64,000 nucleotides of DNA from Sulfidibacter corallicola. Lineage in GTDB: Bacteria > Acidobacteriota > Holophagae > Acanthopleuribacterales > Acanthopleuribacteraceae. Numbering within the stretch: position 1 is the first letter of the stretch; each line of letters starts with the position of its first letter. The stretch lies in contig NZ_CP071793.1 in NCBI RefSeq assembly GCF_017498545.1, positions 1,178,001 through 1,242,000 of the forward strand, in the 5' to 3' direction. Position numbers and translations under genes: made by a program. This document shows positions 17,801 through 26,331 of this stretch, piece after piece. A model generated the notes under the pieces. The model did not search any database, was not told the DNA's origin, and saw nothing but the letters and a program-made list of their open reading frames with translations.

Positions 17801-20800
17801 CCAGCAGTCCCGAGGCGAGCAGGGACGGTGTCGGGTGGCGGAAACACAGGTTGGGATGAATCTGAACCTTCAATGTCTTGCCGAGCTGCGCGCTGAATGC
17901 CTGCAGGTTGGGCCAATCGAACGGAAGATCCGCCAGCGGTGTGTTCCCGCCCAGGTCGACTTCGAATCGGGTTTTGAGGCTTGCCACGATCGAGGCTTCC
18001 AAGCGCTGGGTCGGCAGGGACTTGGCGCCGTAGAAGGCCAGCAGTGCCTCCCGGTGATAGGCGACCAGGAGCCGCGCGAGCTCGCGATGGGTGATTCCGT
18101 CCAGAATGAGGAAATCGGGTTCCCACCCGAAGAAATCCGACAACGCCTCCGTCAGCCCGCCGGTATCCGCGGCCTGGAGATGCAGCGCCTTCACGTCTTC
18201 GCGCAATCGTTCGATGAGTCGGGCCGGCGTTTGGGAAGGTTCCTGTTCCACCAGGCCGGCTTCCGCCGCCAGAAAGCCACGCAGGCGTTCGGGATCGCCG
18301 TGAAGCGCGAACAATTCGGACTGATCGCTCGACAAGGCTGTGCGAATGGCCGCCACTGCCGCCTTTGGGCCCAGCGGCTTCAGGCCGGTGGTTCGCTCGT
18401 AGAGCGCCACGCCCTCGGGAGGCAGGCTGCTGGGAACGTGGCTGACCAGGTGCAGAAACTTGGTACGGCCAAAGCGCTTGCCCTGCTCCACCAGGATCCG
18501 TCGCCAATCGCTGAAGGCCGCTCTCAGCCGTTCGACACCGGCGTCTCCCGAATCACCCCATTCGCCCAGGATACCGGTGCCCAGGGAGACCAGCATGAAA
18601 AAGTCCAGAGGGTCGTTGCGGGTGGCGTGGTCCAGGGCCAGCAGCGATTGAGCGGCTTTGGCCACGGCTTGGTCGTCGCGATTCTCGTGTCGGCCGCGAT
18701 GTCTCAGGTGATGCGCCAATTGGAAGATGCCGTGGGGCTGCCATCCCTTGGCGTGGACCCGTTTGACCAGGTCGAGGAAGCTGGACGGCGTGCCTTCGAC
18801 CACGCGCCAGTAAATGACTTCGGCGCCCATCCCCTGGAGTTGATGGAACTTGCTCTCCTGTGCCGGCGCTGCGGGTTTCGTGCCCGACAGGACCAGTTTG
18901 GCGCGATAGGTTTCGGCGAGGTACTCGGCAAGGGCCAGCATCTCGTCGTTGAGTTCACCACAAATGAGGTACACGCCTTGTTGGCGGATGGGCAGGTTTC
19001 CGGGTAACAGGGAACGCAGCCGGGGCCGCCGCGCCTGGCGACCGTCGGTGCTCGCGACCAGCGTGTCGATCGTGACCGGTGGGGTCAAGCGCAGCTCGCG
19101 GCGAACCGCGCGCTGGAGATCGGTGTCTGGGCGAAGCTGCAGAAGATAGGGGATGATGCGGGCGCCGCCTGCCTGAAGCGACTGGCACAGGCCGCCGATC
19201 GCCTGATAGAAGAGGCTGCTGTTGGTTCTCGAAACGAACGTCAGGGGAATGGGTCGGGACATGCCCTCCAGCCGCAGCGCCTGATCGAGGTTGACCAACG
19301 CTTGCAGGCCCTTGACATAGGTTTGCTCCGTTTTGTCGTCTTGCGAAAGAGACCAAAGGACCAGGATCCGGTCGATGTCGCAGCGCTCCAGATGGTGGCA
19401 CAACAGACGGAATCCGCCGGCGTCGGTGGGATCGAGCCGATACAGGGCGTTGTGTTCCTTGCGGAACCGGTCCGATTGCACCACCTCGATGACGCGCGGG
19501 GCCAGGTGCTGCACCCATTGGCGCATGCTGCTCGGCGGTTCGGCCGGAAGGAACACGAGCAGGTTTTGGGGATAGCGCGGCGCGGGTCGACCGGGTTCCG
19601 CCTGCCAGGATGGGCTGAGGTACAGGAGCGGTGGCTCGTTCGGTTGCATGCGATCGACCTGGGCGGAGGATGGCTTTTCCGGTGGTTTCTCGTCCGGCAG
19701 CCCGAGGTTGGGAGGCGTCTTGGGTTGCGGCGCCCTTTCGGCGCTCGGTGCGGGTAGGGGCTCGGTGGGCGTCTCGACGGCATGGTGGAGACTCTCCGCT
19801 TCGACCGTGAGTTCCGGAATCGAAGGGGTGCTCTTGATCGGGTCGTGGTGCTGCGATTTGCCATCGGTCTTGAGCGCCGCGGCTTTCGCGATCAGGATAC
19901 CCTGGAACGAGAAGCGCTTCTCCAGGGGGAGGCCCAGTGCGGAAATGGCCTGGAACCCACTGGAATCCAAGGCTTTCATCCAGCCGTCACTGTCTGCGAG
20001 CGGAATGTGGGGCAGGCGAAAACGGCTGTCTTCGAACTGCCACCAGCGGTCGTCCAGGCCCAGGGTCAAGACCGCGAAGTCGCGAGGCGCCAGGTATTCT
20101 CTTATTAAAAGGAGTCCCTCCGGCTGAAGCAGGACGTGCAGGCGGTTCAGGGTCTCCGTGAGCAGGTGATGGAAGTGAAGGGCGTTGGCGGAGACGACGA
20201 CTTGGCAATCGTTGGCCTGGAACCCCTGGGTGAGGGGGTTGAGCGTCAGATCCAGGTGGCGGCACTCGAGAAAATCGAATTGGGTGGATAGGTTTTGTCG
20301 GACGTCGGCGACCCGATCGAGATGGGGATCGACATAAAGGTAGGTGACGCGACAGTGCGCCTCTGCCAGCCGCCGGCAGAGGTATTCGGTGAGGCCGCCG
20401 CTGCCGTTGCCGATCTCCATGATGCGAAGTTCCCCCGACTCGCTTTGCGCTTCGCGATGTCTGGCCGATGCGATCAGCATCTGGGCCATCAGATCGTTGA
20501 GAAAAAGAGAGATACGGTCCTCGATGGCGACCCGTGACCGCCAGGTGGTGCGGGGTGGCCCGTGCAGCGATTCGTTGCCCGAGCGTTCGCCGGTCAAAAT
20601 GCCGGGCAGGTGTTCCATGCTGGATCTGAGCAACGCCAGATGGTTGGCCAGCTCCGGCTCTTTTTGCTGCAGCCGTTCCAGGGTTTCCTCGAGTTGGGTC
20701 AATTTCTCCTGAATCGCGGGTTTGGTCACGCGATCCGTCGCCGTGGCGCTGTCGCCGTCGATGACCGCGAACCGTTCCCGTTCGAGGATCTGTAACAGCG

Positions 20801-21152
20801 CCGAATAGAACCGCTTGTATTTCGGGAGAATGCCGTGGGTGGCCTGCATGTCCGACCATCTGTGCCGTTGACCGGGGTTTTTGAACAGGCCCATGCCTTG
20901 AAAGATCCGCAGCAGGTTCAACCGCGCCCAGTACTCCATCTCCAGGAAACCGGCGGCGGCTTTGCTGATGTCTTTGGAGGAAACCGAGGGCTTCAATTCA
21001 CTGAGGAGGCGGCGGGGTTCGAGCGGTGGATGCACTTCTCGAGGCATCGTGGGTGATTTTTGGGGAGGGGTGGAAAGCAATCGCATGGCTTCCGTTTCGT
21101 CGATGCGATGCTCGTAGAGCATTTGAAGAATTTCCCTTTTTTCGGGAGCCAT
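14862..21152 (-). CDS. Mosaic PKS/NRPS: methyltransferase, decayed KR and ACP, post-KS linker, ACP, Cy domain
   Basis: A 2096-residue megasynthase (start 21152, GGAGG at seven bases). Order: helical docking-like segment (1-30); C-methyltransferase (about 65-425) with intact SAM motif MEIGNGSGG; ketoreductase (about 510-980) whose Rossmann glycines are replaced by GELNDEM (732-738) and whose Tyr position is Asp870; an ACP-like fold (about 1060-1130) with FDW in place of the phosphopantetheine Ser motif; Pro-rich linker; a segment at about 1253-1386 matching the post-ketosynthase linker of trans-AT PKSs although no ketosynthase precedes it; Pro-rich linker; a normal carrier (GLDSIQ, Ser1581); and a condensation-type domain with D1772-xxxx-D1777-xx-S1780, the heterocyclization signature. 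No KS, AT or A domain is present. Confidence 0.88.
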   Translation of the reverse strand: MAPEKREILQMLYEHRIDETEAMRLLSTPPQKSPTMPREVHPPLEPRRLLSELKPSVSSKDISKAAAGFLEMEYWARLNLLRIFQGMGLFKNPGQRHRWSDMQATHGILPKYKRFYSALLQILERERFAVIDGDSATATDRVTKPAIQEKLTQLEETLERLQQKEPELANHLALLRSSMEHLPGILTGERSGNESLHGPPRTTWRSRVAIEDRISLFLNDLMAQMLIASARHREAQSESGELRIMEIGNGSGGLTEYLCRRLAEAHCRVTYLYVDPHLDRVADVRQNLSTQFDFLECRHLDLTLNPLTQGFQANDCQVVVSANALHFHHLLTETLNRLHVLLQPEGLLLIREYLAPRDFAVLTLGLDDRWWQFEDSRFRLPHIPLADSDGWMKALDSSGFQAISALGLPLEKRFSFQGILIAKAAALKTDGKSQHHDPIKSTPSIPELTVEAESLHHAVETPTEPLPAPSAERAPQPKTPPNLGLPDEKPPEKPSSAQVDRMQPNEPPLLYLSPSWQAEPGRPAPRYPQNLLVFLPAEPPSSMRQWVQHLAPRVIEVVQSDRFRKEHNALYRLDPTDAGGFRLLCHHLERCDIDRILVLWSLSQDDKTEQTYVKGLQALVNLDQALRLEGMSRPIPLTFVSRTNSSLFYQAIGGLCQSLQAGGARIIPYLLQLRPDTDLQRAVRRELRLTPPVTIDTLVASTDGRQARRPRLRSLLPGNLPIRQQGVYLICGELNDEMLALAEYLAETYRAKLVLSGTKPAAPAQESKFHQLQGMGAEVIYWRVVEGTPSSFLDLVKRVHAKGWQPHGIFQLAHHLRHRGRHENRDDQAVAKAAQSLLALDHATRNDPLDFFMLVSLGTGILGEWGDSGDAGVERLRAAFSDWRRILVEQGKRFGRTKFLHLVSHVPSSLPPEGVALYERTTGLKPLGPKAAVAAIRTALSSDQSELFALHGDPERLRGFLAAEAGLVEQEPSQTPARLIERLREDVKALHLQAADTGGLTEALSDFFGWEPDFLILDGITHRELARLLVAYHREALLAFYGAKSLPTQRLEASIVASLKTRFEVDLGGNTPLADLPFDWPNLQAFSAQLGKTLKVQIHPNLCFRHPTPSLLASGLLERYPEQVDAWLAEEWHHAMEKKGPGHLISSPEAAVESSILETVTGTGTSDRPAHENEKRVTPSPVDRRRDSASVASPKAAKATRETKPPTGTQPDRSLLAQVPKPTSTQASPAPKKAADEIGTAPPAPTPPAGSGELLPLSGNSESLLRHHAARLLLYLQQTKPSSLRFIAHNLQTARRHQRHRLAIVARDPREAGEALAAFVQGAHHPALIYGATTAEWLHFGRDDHDRSYFHALWSSGKVSKLADMWSKGLEVSWPPLIGAKKEPAKPENVIPREDASTEPEAHATTVTVGGSAEVPTVLFSEKREAHEVDLLDTDPAAPVDSTTPVRPSRLSLHATPRVTRTPITNDLPQPEPQEHPTPPIRRWTAPTPADHRPLTITAPAVPVSGTDPVVPSHRVEPVVPSHQKSKYFFIAERFREPSQQESQYHEQSEKFTLTLLSRILEVDEKALNFEDSLYAFGLDSIQAYKLKYNLETTFGIEFPLLELVSARTIGALVYWITHRIQTKTHHDPENLPPEMLAESNDQEPVFHLSPYQKDLSNQMRQGMASNMYFELEEQGLDTDALQASWDYVVEHHDMLRLTIHPNGTQEILDDFPEYRVPVYHYETDFSNAQERLLTLRHEWSRKIYPPDASPRWDLAFICLPDSRVRVVICIDRFLSDFASIPNLLNTWFRYYRYQEPYVPRGNFRKYLRHLDHLGRSLRYQRDRAYWQAKLATPPAFPDFPNQETFSAAFVRISASMASPTWNLLCRRIAEAGVTPAAVMLTAFSNVLALFSGKQHFSILVDSSHRLPFFEGVNRVVGPFNALNVHLSFAAWHMRFAERILAVQNTLWEDLEHGLAAANQATVRRSALGSFPVYFQISRDDSRSSHLEGWSQYAKWVYTENVNPKAALNCHATITSNRLMLEWDVPREGEALFRAMLDVYFITLIRLTECDWDKETPVSGILQILATHPAPASVLEKFQDPILNLIESELQNNIPT

Positions 21153-21512
21153 GCCTCGCCCTCCATTCACCGATACCAAACCACAAATAGACCGAACCTA
21201 AAGATATAGTTCGGTCAATGGCGTGAAATCTTCACTAAGGTGTACCTTTTGAACACCAGACCATCATACATGATCCAAAGTCGAATTCGTTTTCGAATCA
21301 CGGTTTTCCTGGCGGCGACACCTTTGAGATGCAGAGCGGAATATGCTATCGGGGCCCCCTGTTTTCTCCGGCGAAGACCCATGTGTTATAACTTGGCTGT
21401 CAAAACCCGGGGTGATGGAACCACGACATCTGGGGGCGTTGTGCGAGGGTTTCGCCGCGTCGCGCCATTTGCTGGATCATCCCAAACCAATGGATAAAGG
21501 ATAGGTGTTTTT
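21153..21512. promoter_or_regulatory. Divergent promoter region between the synthase and the PLP decarboxylase
   Basis: This 360-base spacer serves two divergent genes. It is more AT-rich than the flanks, especially near 21190-21310. No perfect operator palindrome was found by eye. The shared spacer makes co-regulation of the two genes plausible, nothing more. Confidence 0.4.
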
Positions 21513-23012
21513 TTGCAGGATTCAAATCGATCAGAGGGAACTTCATGGCTTCAGGATTACCATAATTCGCAAGATATCGAGAGTTTGTCTCGGACCATTC
21601 AGCAAATGTTGACCGAGAATTACGTAGCGCCGGAAACGACCCCCTGTGTCCCCCCACGGGACGAAGAGGAGCTGAAGCGCGAGCTTTGGCAGGTCGAGCC
21701 GCCGGCACGGGGACTCGGGCTGGACGGTGCCCTCGATTTGTTCCGGGAGAAGGTTCTGGCCAAGAGTATCAAGACTTGGCACCCGCTGTTTTTGAACCAG
21801 ATGTTCGCCGGTGCCTCGGTGCCCGCCATTATCGGCGATTTGTTGGCCGGTCTGATGAACCCGACCCTGGCCACCTTCGAAGCTTCGCCGGCGGGGACCC
21901 TCATCGAACGGGTCGTGTCCTCTTGGATGGCCCAAATGGTGGGCATGAAACCGGGCAGCTCGGGTATTTTTCTGCCGGGCGGATCCCTGTCGAACCTGAT
22001 GGGGTTGACGGTCGCCCGCAACAGCAAGCTGGGTGGTGACGTGCGGTCGCGGGGCGTTTCCAGCGACCGGAAGGTGGCCATCTTGTGTTCCGCGGGCTGC
22101 CACTACTCCATCACCAATGCGGCCAACCTGCTCGGTCTGGGCACCGACAGCGTCATCAAGGTGGCCACCAACGAGCGCAACGAAATGCGCATCGAAGATT
22201 TCAAAGAGAAATTGGCGTGGTGCGATGCGAACGATGTGTATCCGTTCGCGGTGGTGGCCACCATGGGCATCACCGTGACCGGCGGATTCGACCCCTTGGC
22301 CGAGATCGTGGAGGTCTGCCGAGGTCGCGACATCCACATTCACGTCGATGCGGCCTTCGGCGGAGGCCATGCCTTGACGCGCGATGGCCGCGAACTCTTC
22401 CGCGGCATCGAGGAAGCCGACTCCGTGATCTGGGACGCCCACAAGTGGTTGCACACGCCGCTAACCTGCACCGTGCTGCTGGTGCCCGATCCGCTGGTGC
22501 TCAAGCAGACGTTCGCCTCCAATGCCGACTACCTCTTTCACGATCCCGATCACGAGGCCGACATCACCGACGATCTCGGCCAATACACCATTCTCTGCGG
22601 GAAGCGATTCGACGCGCTGAAGGTTTGGCTGTTGTTCCAGACCTACGGGGTCGAATATTTCCAGGCCATCGCCGAGGATCGTTGGGCCTTCGCCCAGCAG
22701 GTCCAGGAGCTGTTGAAGGCCGACGATGATTTCGAACCCTGCTACGAGCTGCGTTCGCCGCTCCTGTGTTTCCGGTTCATGCCGGACGCGTTGCGCAAGG
22801 CCGACAGCGCGTATCGGGATGCGTTGCACCGTTGGTGTCGGACCAGGATCATGGAAGAAGGCACCTCCCTGTTCAACATGTCCAAGCTGGGCGGGACTTC
22901 GACCTACCGGATGATCCTGATCAATCCGCTCACCGAGATGCGTCACATCGAAAGCCTGATCGCCGACCTGCGCCGTCTGGGTTACGCCTACATGGAGGCC
23001 AATCCCTTCTAG
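21513..23012 (+). CDS. PLP-dependent decarboxylase (glutamate / aromatic amino-acid type)
   Basis: A 499-residue group II PLP decarboxylase. Visible family blocks: HPLFLNQMFAGASVPAIIGDLL, GIFLPGGSLSNLMGL, SAGCHYSITNAANLLGLG, the cofactor aspartate in HIHVDAAFGGG, and the Schiff-base lysine in IWDAHKWLHTP. Length and the C-terminal substrate domain are normal. The start is TTG at 21513 with TAGG seven bases upstream. Divergent from the mosaic synthase, it may supply an amine building block or trim a carboxylated intermediate; it could equally be a standalone glutamate, aspartate or cysteine-sulfinate decarboxylase. Substrate cannot be told from sequence alone. Confidence 0.88.
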   Translation: MQDSNRSEGTSWLQDYHNSQDIESLSRTIQQMLTENYVAPETTPCVPPRDEEELKRELWQVEPPARGLGLDGALDLFREKVLAKSIKTWHPLFLNQMFAGASVPAIIGDLLAGLMNPTLATFEASPAGTLIERVVSSWMAQMVGMKPGSSGIFLPGGSLSNLMGLTVARNSKLGGDVRSRGVSSDRKVAILCSAGCHYSITNAANLLGLGTDSVIKVATNERNEMRIEDFKEKLAWCDANDVYPFAVVATMGITVTGGFDPLAEIVEVCRGRDIHIHVDAAFGGGHALTRDGRELFRGIEEADSVIWDAHKWLHTPLTCTVLLVPDPLVLKQTFASNADYLFHDPDHEADITDDLGQYTILCGKRFDALKVWLLFQTYGVEYFQAIAEDRWAFAQQVQELLKADDDFEPCYELRSPLLCFRFMPDALRKADSAYRDALHRWCRTRIMEEGTSLFNMSKLGGTSTYRMILINPLTEMRHIESLIADLRRLGYAYMEANPF

Positions 23013-23018
23013 AACGCG

Positions 23019-23042
23019 CCGGGCCGGCTTCTCGAGGCCCGG
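23019..23042. terminator. Hairpin between convergent genes
   Basis: CCGGGCC at 23019-23025 pairs with GGCCCGG at 23036-23042 across a ten-base loop, just after the decarboxylase stop and before the end of the convergent PA14 gene. There is no T-tract, so intrinsic termination is only possible. Confidence 0.45.
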
Positions 23043-23081
23043 TCGGCACGATGGGGCGAGCCATCTCCGATGGCGGCCCCG

Positions 23082-25634
23082 TCACCGCTTGGTGCAGTTC
23101 TCCCACCAGCAGGGCGTGTCGTCGATGAATTGCATCGTGGCATCGAACTTCGGTGCGGATTCCTGGTCCTGGTGTTCCTTGAGTCCCCAGCTTCCGAAAA
23201 AGTCGTACTCCTGCACGCTCAGGAACATGCAGATCAGGCCGCCGCCCCGCTCCCGCCAGCCCTGTAGGTATTGGGTGTACAGGGGGCCCATGCGGGGATC
23301 GCGATTGGCGTCCCAGAACAATTGGTTGATGGCCTCGTCTTCGAATACGGATCCGAGACCCACCATGTGCTGGCCGGCTTCGTAGCCCACCAACTGAAGA
23401 CCGCGTGCCTGGGCGATCGACCGCATCGGGTCGATTTTGGACAGTGCATCCGCCATCGAGCCCTGCTCCGGGGCTCGTGAGAACTCGTCCTGGCTGGGAT
23501 CGAACAGTGGACCGCCATCGGTAATCTCCGCGAACAAACTGCCGAGGCCGCCATCGGGTTGTTGGGTCCAAGCGGCGACCTTGGCCTGGAACTGCTCCTG
23601 ACCCAGGTACCCGGCGAAGTAGGGTGCGATGGCCAGAGCGTCCATGCTCTGCCAGCAGGGTTTGCCGCCGTTCTCGGCCGCGTACAGTGGGCAGTCGAGG
23701 GCGGTTTCGGTCACGGTTTGGTTGTCGTGGAATCCGCCCATGACGGCGATCAACCGATCCGATCCGAGAATGTTGCGCCAGATATCCGAGACTTGGGCGG
23801 CGCGCATGCCTTGATAGTTGATGCGCTTGACGAAATCCGGTGCATCCACGCCGGCAAAACGGGCCAGGGCCTCGCGCTCAACCCATCCGCCCGGCAGGAA
23901 GGCCGTGTTCCAGACCTCGTTGCCGTATTCGAGGTACACCTTCAGGTCGTCGTTCAGGTTTTCCTGGAAGACGCGGGCCATTTCGGTCACGTACTCGTCG
24001 TCGGCCAACACCGGTAGGTTCACCCAGGCGTCGGCATTGAGCACGTTGGCCAGTTCCACGGCCAATTCGGGAGGCGCGCCCTGTTCCCACCGGTTCCAAC
24101 GCGCCTCGCTCATGCGGGGCCGATCGCCCCAATTGACGGTTTCGTTGAAATTGGTTCTAAAGAAGTCCATGAACCGAATCACGCGGTACTTGCGGAGGTC
24201 GTTGAGATAACGCGGGTGAAACCGTTGGAAAACGTACACTTCCTCAAAAGGCAGGCAGCCCGTCCGGCCACAGGTGCCATCGCCCGTGCAATGGGCGAAG
24301 GGATCCCCGCCACAGACCGATCCGGGTCGAATCACGCGAATGTTGCGGATGTAGTTCGAGGGATTCGTGGCGGTGATGCGCAACAGGATACCCGCATTGG
24401 TCGCCTGGGCCACATCCAAGACGTGCCTGCCGTCGCGGGAGAGCTGCGGGTTGAAGGTGGCGTCGAAGCTGTATTCCAGGGTGCCCTCGCCCTCGTACAG
24501 GACGACGTAGCGACCCGGCGCGTAGGTGCCGGCGGCGCCGTTCAGCATCAGGGCCGCGACGGAGCGGTAGGTGCGGGTTGCATCGTTCGCCGCCGGCAGG
24601 GAGCGAACCCAGCCGTTCTCGTCCAGGTCCAGCACGTCCTGTTCGCTGGTGTCGAATAGGTCCGCTGTCTGGGTGAACCAACCGCCGGAGCTCTTGAACA
24701 CATCGAGCAGGGTCCACTCGGTGGACCAATAATTGAGGTCGTGGATGTTCACACCGACCGCGGACCGGGCGTTTTCCCGGTTCACGGGAAACCAGTCGAC
24801 GTGGCAGGTGGCCTCGAAACCGCTTTCGTAGTATTCGACGCGAATGTCGTGAACGCCGCCGGCCAAATCGACCTGTCGGCTGTAATTGGTGGCGTTCTGG
24901 TCCCGCCAGGCATCGATGACCGGAGTGTCGTCGACGAAAACGCGGATACCGTCGTCCGCGGTGGCGCGAAACAGATACCGACCGCCCTCCAGTTGGAATC
25001 GACCGCGCCAGCGTGCGGAAAATCGGTCGTTGTCGATGCCGCGGCCGGGCCCGCCGTAGGACCAGTTGTGGTGAATGGCGGTCGTTTCACCGGTCAGGGC
25101 CGGTTCGCCATCGAGGGTGGTGTTGTTGAAGAATTCCGCGCAGAACTTGCCGAGGGAGGTGCTGCAACCGGTGCCCTGTTCGGACTTGCGCCAGCTCAGT
25201 TCGAGCACGGCGAACGCGGTCTCGTCCAATCGTGCGAGCTGGATTTCATGGATGCCCGCTTCCAGGTCCACCTCGGCGTGAAACGTATCCGTGCCGGTGC
25301 CCGTTGCGGTTTCCAGCACGGGAGCGCCGTCGATCGAAAGCCTGACCGCCTTGTTGCCGATCACTTGGAAACGGTAGCGACCGGCTTCGTGGAAGGTGTA
25401 CGACCGCGTCCAGGCTCCGGCGACCAGGAAAATGTGCTCGCTGCGCGCTCCCTGGACATGTTGGCTCTCGTCAACCTCGAGGGGTGCGCGCCATGCGCGG
25501 TCCAACCGTTCGTTACCCAGGAGGAACGGGGCCATCACCAACAAAAGGGGGAGCCACCGTGGGCAAAAGGACTGGCGAGGTGTTTTGCGCGCGATAGGCG
25601 GTACTTGGATGGAAGTCGCGGGGCTGGCGTTCAA
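23082..25634 (-). CDS. Secreted PA14-domain / glycoside-hydrolase-like protein
   Basis: An 850-residue exported protein. The start is a TTG at 25634 with AAGGAG five bases upstream; a longer frame to 25760 is rejected. A signal peptide with hydrophobic core LPLLLVMAPFLLG follows. Residues about 50-290 contain two PA14-like carbohydrate-binding modules (FHEAGRYRFQVIGNKAVRLSIDG and ARWRGRFQLEGGRYLFRATADDGIRVFVDDTPVID). The C-terminal half has a TIM-barrel look, with VYLEYGNEVWN suggesting a catalytic Asn-Glu and several Cys pairs. Likely an extracellular polysaccharide-active or binding enzyme; the exact family is not recognised. Confidence 0.75.
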   Translation of the reverse strand: MNASPATSIQVPPIARKTPRQSFCPRWLPLLLVMAPFLLGNERLDRAWRAPLEVDESQHVQGARSEHIFLVAGAWTRSYTFHEAGRYRFQVIGNKAVRLSIDGAPVLETATGTGTDTFHAEVDLEAGIHEIQLARLDETAFAVLELSWRKSEQGTGCSTSLGKFCAEFFNNTTLDGEPALTGETTAIHHNWSYGGPGRGIDNDRFSARWRGRFQLEGGRYLFRATADDGIRVFVDDTPVIDAWRDQNATNYSRQVDLAGGVHDIRVEYYESGFEATCHVDWFPVNRENARSAVGVNIHDLNYWSTEWTLLDVFKSSGGWFTQTADLFDTSEQDVLDLDENGWVRSLPAANDATRTYRSVAALMLNGAAGTYAPGRYVVLYEGEGTLEYSFDATFNPQLSRDGRHVLDVAQATNAGILLRITATNPSNYIRNIRVIRPGSVCGGDPFAHCTGDGTCGRTGCLPFEEVYVFQRFHPRYLNDLRKYRVIRFMDFFRTNFNETVNWGDRPRMSEARWNRWEQGAPPELAVELANVLNADAWVNLPVLADDEYVTEMARVFQENLNDDLKVYLEYGNEVWNTAFLPGGWVEREALARFAGVDAPDFVKRINYQGMRAAQVSDIWRNILGSDRLIAVMGGFHDNQTVTETALDCPLYAAENGGKPCWQSMDALAIAPYFAGYLGQEQFQAKVAAWTQQPDGGLGSLFAEITDGGPLFDPSQDEFSRAPEQGSMADALSKIDPMRSIAQARGLQLVGYEAGQHMVGLGSVFEDEAINQLFWDANRDPRMGPLYTQYLQGWRERGGGLICMFLSVQEYDFFGSWGLKEHQDQESAPKFDATMQFIDDTPCWWENCTKR

Positions 25635-26331
25635 GGTGGCTCCTTGTGAGGGAATGGCGATCCGGTGCGCTCTAACTATATGGAACAGGGACGTGCCTCG
25701 ATTCGTTTCACTGGCGGCTGCGAGGCTGTCGGTGGCATCCGCTGTGGCGCCCGGCCCCAAGCGCGTTCGGGAGCGGGTTCCGGATCACAGCCGCGCGATC
25801 GCTCGATCGGCGTGCGTGGAAATGGTCATGGTCGCAGCTTCCCGGAGGGAACCCGTCGACATGGCTTGGGAGTGGATGTTTCCTGCACCACGAAGCAGAG
25901 CATCGAGACAATTTGGCATCGAGGGCCATCGAGTCGGTCGATCATGACCGAAAAAATGAAAGTATGCGTTACCCATGAGCACCGACGAGCTGTTGTGTCG
26001 AAGCCGGCTGAAAATCCGCCGGTAGGGCGTCGAATGCCCGGCATTGTAGCATGGGCGAATTCGGAAGGGGATTTGGGGGGCGGATTTATGGGGAAAGATA
26101 CCCCGTCTTCCGGTGCCGGACAAAGAGCTTGACTTGAGAAAATTCGAACACCAATAATAGGCTCGATCCCGGTGACACACAGGTACTTTGCGGTGTTTGG
26201 CGCTCGCTCGCACTGGGTCGTGCTGTGTGTGGAGCAAACCGGGTATCGGGACCAGATTCCCGCAATGGTTCGGCCGGCCGCAAACGTTTCGTACATCGAT
26301 CGGCCATACTCGAGATGGGGCATGAATCGCC
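25635..26331. other. Divergent intergenic region, no supported gene
   Basis: About 700 bases separate the PA14 gene from the O-acyltransferase pair. Overlapping open frames are present on both strands, but none has a family resemblance or a good ribosome-binding site. Confidence 0.5.

Noticed and set aside
16500..21152. Multiple internal frames on both strands of the synthase gene
   Set aside because: All are shadows; the 2096-residue frame is continuous with recognisable domains.
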